Source: Coriobacteriia bacterium
GTDB taxonomy: Bacteria; Actinomycetota; Coriobacteriia; WRKU01; WQUG01
DNA: 9,519 bases
Direction of reading: 5' to 3'
NCBI GenBank assembly: GCA_009785705.1
Contig: WQVS01000054.1
Coordinates: 1-9,519, forward strand
Notes under the pieces: generated by a model
What the model saw: the letters and a program-made list of their open reading frames with translations, nothing else
Database searches by the model: none
What the model was told of the DNA's origin: nothing
Part shown: positions 7,160-9,519 of the stretch, piece after piece
Layout: each line of letters starts with the position of its first letter
Position numbering within the stretch: position 1 is the stretch's first letter
Translations under genes and position numbers: made by a program

Positions 7160-9420
7160 GCGCGCGCGGACTCCTTAACTTGTTTGCCATTTTCTTCGCT
7201 CAACCGAACACGTTTCCAGATAAAGAAGGCGAGTCCTGTTCCTGCTAGGGCAACCATTACTATGATAACAATTCTATCTGTGTAGGTTGCAGATACGCGC
7301 ACGCTTTCTGTGGCAATTAAGTGATTACCAGCCCATATCTGAACATCCACGGAACCAGATACGATATTGCGCAACTCTACTGTTGGCTCGAGGAAAGATT
7401 CGCCCGACAAAAATGCTTGCTGGATATATTCTGGATACACTACTACATTCTGCCCTGTGGTGATATAACGCACGTCTAAGTAAAGAGTCTGGTCAGACCC
7501 ATTAAGTATTGTGATGGGCAGTACTCCGCTGTTTCCTGAAAAAGTGTGAGCCTGCGTGTGAATCTCGATGCCAGAAAACCATAGGTCAGCATAAGAGCTT
7601 AACTGTCTGGCTAAGTCAAGACACTCATAAGCTGCAGGTGAGATATTCAAACTGTCATTATCGTTGTCAGTGTTCCTGCCGTTAGTATACTCGCCAATAG
7701 TGGTACCTAAGCCAGCGAAGATTGCTAGGCTGAGAAGGTAGTAGCGGTCAAGCATTTCTTGCTGTTCAGAATCAACTTCGCCCAGTGCAGAGATAAGTCC
7801 TAGCACCTCGTTGCGACTTCGCTGTAGTTCCTGGACACTCTCTGGTATATCCTCTACTTCTTGCGCTGCTACAAAATTCAAGGAACTGGCCTGTGTGCTG
7901 TCTACGAAATTGCTGTCGACCAGATTTACCCAATTGTAATCTGACAAGAGCTCTAGGTTATCGAGCAATACCACAATGGAATCTACGTCGTCTTGTGCCT
8001 GGATAAGGAGGGGAGTTATCCCATCACGTTGCCGTTCTTCCAGTAAATCAAGGATAATCTGCGCCCGGCTTCCTATTTGTGACAGTGCTGCACTTCGTTC
8101 AGAATCGGCAACAATAAGCAGGTCTCCTGCTTCATCCTGATAGAGGTTCTGATTGAAGCGCTGCCCGTCTGTTCCGTTAATTGTGGTTTGCGCAAAGCCT
8201 AGCGTATCTGAGTCAAGGATGATTTTGGATTCGTGATTGCGCGGGGTTGTCTGCGGCAAGACATCACTCAATGTTTGAAATTGTTCGGCTGTTAGTTGGC
8301 TGGTCCAAGGGACAGTGATGCTTGGGGGCTCTTGTTCGAAAGTGCTTGTCAGGACGGATTGTCCTATTTCAAAGTGGGAGGGTAAGTCGTCTACCAAATC
8401 TAGGGCATCTAGTACGCTAAAGTCGGGGTCAGCATAGCCTTGTGCTGTGATGCTCAGGCGTCCTGTTCCGTGGGCTGTGCGCAGATTTTCCAAGGTCTGT
8501 GCAGCTACCTGCGCCTCTTCGGATTCTGCGTCTAAAGTGATGATTTCTTCACTGTGGATGTCAAGGTAGTCGAAGCCCTCTGCCATAATCGCCAGTTCTT
8601 CTAAAAATAGGGGAGAAATGGCAAGTGTCAGGCGTGCACGCTGGGTGTCATTAATCCATCCGCTGATAGCGTCAAGCATTTCGCGTCGCTCATCAAAAAG
8701 ACCCCCAGCAGGGTGACTCAGAAAGACCCCCTGTGTATTGCGTGAGGGAAGTGCGCTTAAATGAATAGTGGGCATTAGGTTGAGCTGTGGTTCATTGGGA
8801 TTATAAACAACGAGCATGTCTCGTAGAGTGGCGGATTCTTCCCCAGCAGTAGTGACTGCTGTAACTATGACAGCTACGTAGTAGACACCCTCATACATGC
8901 CGAGACCATATAGATTGTTGGCGGTTCTGCGTTCAAGTAGGCGTCGAATTACCTCTGGTTCAGCAGGTGGGGCAGGCCTTTGATTTCGTGGTCCATCCTC
9001 AGTTTCGTCATCGGATTCGTCGTCTGTTTGGACACTTCGTTCTATGTAGACAGAATCGCCAAAGTAGTGAAAGGGCCAGCCATCTTCTTCGCGCATGAGT
9101 TGAAAGTGTAGGCCGACAGAAAGAAGGCCTTCACCTGGAGTTATTTCTACAACATAGGAATAACTGCCGTCGGTAGGAATGGCAGGTCTATCTGTAATTA
9201 GGCGAAAGTGCGATTCTCCCAAGTCTATTTCTGTGATGATGGATTCTGCTCTGCCTAGGTTGGGGTCAGCTTGTGCGACAAGGGGAAATGTGAGTAGTGC
9301 TGCTGGAATGAATAGCGTCGTAAGTATGCACAGCAGCCACGCAGTGGGCTTAGATGCTTCTTCCAGGAGACTGGTTGATGTATTGGCCCGTAGCAAGGGG
9401 CTTGTCTTGAGCAGTTTCAT
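7156..9420 (-). CDS. DUF6049-like exported, C-terminally membrane-anchored protein
   Basis: This 754-residue protein appears to be exported and held by one C-terminal helix. The N-terminus has a long n-region, a hydrophobic core (about 27-48) and a VAQA signal-peptidase-like site ending at residue 51. An acidic and Pro-rich linker (about 132-155) follows the first beta-rich domain. The middle region contains YADPD (329-333) in a setting like that of actinobacterial DUF6049 proteins. The end has a beta-sandwich segment (about 630-712: PITILNGSDQTLYLDV and onward), a transmembrane helix (about 717-735) and a basic cytoplasmic tail (KRVR, then about 15 residues). I therefore assign it tentatively to DUF6049, whose members usually lie next to murJ and upstream of trxBA. 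The biochemical function of that family is not known to me. It is the first gene of the minus-strand operon, and its stop overlaps the next start. The start has only a weak upstream AGG. Confidence 0.8.
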   Translation of the reverse strand: MKLLKTSPLLRANTSTSLLEEASKPTAWLLCILTTLFIPAALLTFPLVAQADPNLGRAESIITEIDLGESHFRLITDRPAIPTDGSYSYVVEITPGEGLLSVGLHFQLMREEDGWPFHYFGDSVYIERSVQTDDESDDETEDGPRNQRPAPPAEPEVIRRLLERRTANNLYGLGMYEGVYYVAVIVTAVTTAGEESATLRDMLVVYNPNEPQLNLMPTIHLSALPSRNTQGVFLSHPAGGLFDERREMLDAISGWINDTQRARLTLAISPLFLEELAIMAEGFDYLDIHSEEIITLDAESEEAQVAAQTLENLRTAHGTGRLSITAQGYADPDFSVLDALDLVDDLPSHFEIGQSVLTSTFEQEPPSITVPWTSQLTAEQFQTLSDVLPQTTPRNHESKIILDSDTLGFAQTTINGTDGQRFNQNLYQDEAGDLLIVADSERSAALSQIGSRAQIILDLLEERQRDGITPLLIQAQDDVDSIVVLLDNLELLSDYNWVNLVDSNFVDSTQASSLNFVAAQEVEDIPESVQELQRSRNEVLGLISALGEVDSEQQEMLDRYYLLSLAIFAGLGTTIGEYTNGRNTDNDNDSLNISPAAYECLDLARQLSSYADLWFSGIEIHTQAHTFSGNSGVLPITILNGSDQTLYLDVRYITTGQNVVVYPEYIQQAFLSGESFLEPTVELRNIVSGSVDVQIWAGNHLIATESVRVSATYTDRIVIIVMVALAGTGLAFFIWKRVRLSEENGKQVKESARA

Positions 9421-9435
9421 AGCCTACCATTTTAT
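9407..9435 (+). promoter_or_regulatory. Possible promoter for the divergent right-edge gene
   Basis: TTGAGC (9407-9412), a 17-base spacer and TTTTAT (9430-9435) match the sigma-70-type consensus at 4 of 6 bases in each box. Transcription would begin near 9442, giving a leader of about 20 bases that contains the GGAGG ribosome site. The -10 box overlaps the candidate minus-strand -10, so the two promoters would compete. Weak evidence. Confidence 0.25.
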
Positions 9436-9437
9436 CA
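9422..9437 (-). promoter_or_regulatory. Possible extended -10 promoter for the minus-strand operon
   Basis: On the minus strand, TGATAAAAT (9437-9429) fits an extended -10 element (TGn followed by TAAAAT, 5 of 6 matches to TATAAT). No good -35 box is seen at normal spacing. Transcription would start about 9422, only 1-3 bases before the ATG at 9420, giving an almost leaderless message. That agrees with the poor ribosome binding site of this gene and with the common use of leaderless transcripts in Actinobacteria. This is inference from a short match in AT-rich DNA. Confidence 0.3.
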
Positions 9438-9463
9438 AAGCAAACAGTAAGCGGAGGCTCATT

Positions 9464-9519
9464 GTGGATTTAACCCCTGACATACGACTTTCCTTGATGG
9501 AGCTCAATAAATGCACACG
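9464..9519 (+). CDS. Start of a divergent gene, 3'-truncated; possibly CCA-adding tRNA nucleotidyltransferase
   Basis: A GTG at 9464 lies 6 bases after a clean GGAGG (9453-9457), and the frame stays open to the window edge. The visible peptide reads MDLTPDIRLSLMELNKCT, which looks like a soluble protein start. An ATG at 9497 in the same frame is an alternative start but lacks a comparable ribosome site. In many actinobacteria the gene divergent from the DUF6049/murJ cluster encodes the CCA-adding tRNA nucleotidyltransferase (pcnA/cca), and this N-terminus would be compatible with it, but no catalytic motif is within view. The existence of a gene is moderately supported; its identity is inference from synteny only. 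Confidence 0.5.
   Translation, partial: MDLTPDIRLSLMELNKCT

Noticed and set aside
7160..7168. Alternating GCGCGCGCG run just upstream of the PIN gene start
   Set aside because: Only 9 bases long and inside the coding end of the upstream gene (Ala/Arg codons), so no separate function can be claimed.
6837..7178. 113-residue plus-strand frame opposite the PIN domain
   Set aside because: It mirrors the conserved PIN coding region on the other strand; composition is Ser/Arg-rich without motifs.

Overview
This window appears to come from a bacterial chromosome, probably a moderate-GC member of the Actinomycetota. That lineage is an inference from two things. One is a large secreted, membrane-anchored protein that resembles the actinobacterial DUF6049 family. 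The other is its linkage to trxB and trxA, an arrangement I associate with the actinobacterial murJ/DUF6049/trxBA neighbourhood. I cannot place it at class level, although Coriobacteriia-like anaerobes are one possibility. I see no rRNA, tRNA, CRISPR array, insertion sequence or phage gene.

The left half (1-4261, plus strand) is the 3' end of a complex I (nuo) operon. It holds the C-terminal two thirds of nuoL (cut by the window edge), then complete nuoM and nuoN with only 2-3 bases between stops and starts. These encode the three antiporter-like, proton-pumping membrane subunits. A 14-bp hairpin with U-tracts readable on both strands (4315-4350) ends the operon and also the convergent operon on its right.

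The right half (9420-4388, minus strand) is one tightly packed operon, read right to left. It begins with a 754-residue DUF6049-like exported and membrane-anchored protein. Next is a 410-residue protein with an unusual order of parts: PIN nuclease fold, one transmembrane helix, then TPR-like repeats. Then come thioredoxin reductase (trxB), thioredoxin (trxA) and an 81-residue Ala-rich helical protein of unknown function. The first three genes are joined by 4-base ATGA stop/start overlaps and the last two gaps are 22 and 12 bases, so a shared transcript and translational coupling are likely. TrxB and TrxA form a complete NADPH-dependent disulfide-reducing pair. The first two proteins place large domains outside the membrane, which suggests an envelope-linked role, but no function is proven by the sequence.

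At the right edge (9464 onward, plus strand) a divergent gene seems to begin, with a good ribosome binding site and 18 complete codons visible. Synteny suggests the CCA-adding tRNA nucleotidyltransferase, but too little is visible to confirm this. The main points of interest are the PIN-TM-TPR fusion and its operon, a 26-residue motif repeated in the NuoL C-terminus, an Asn in place of a usually conserved His in NuoN, and the unknown small protein after trxA.
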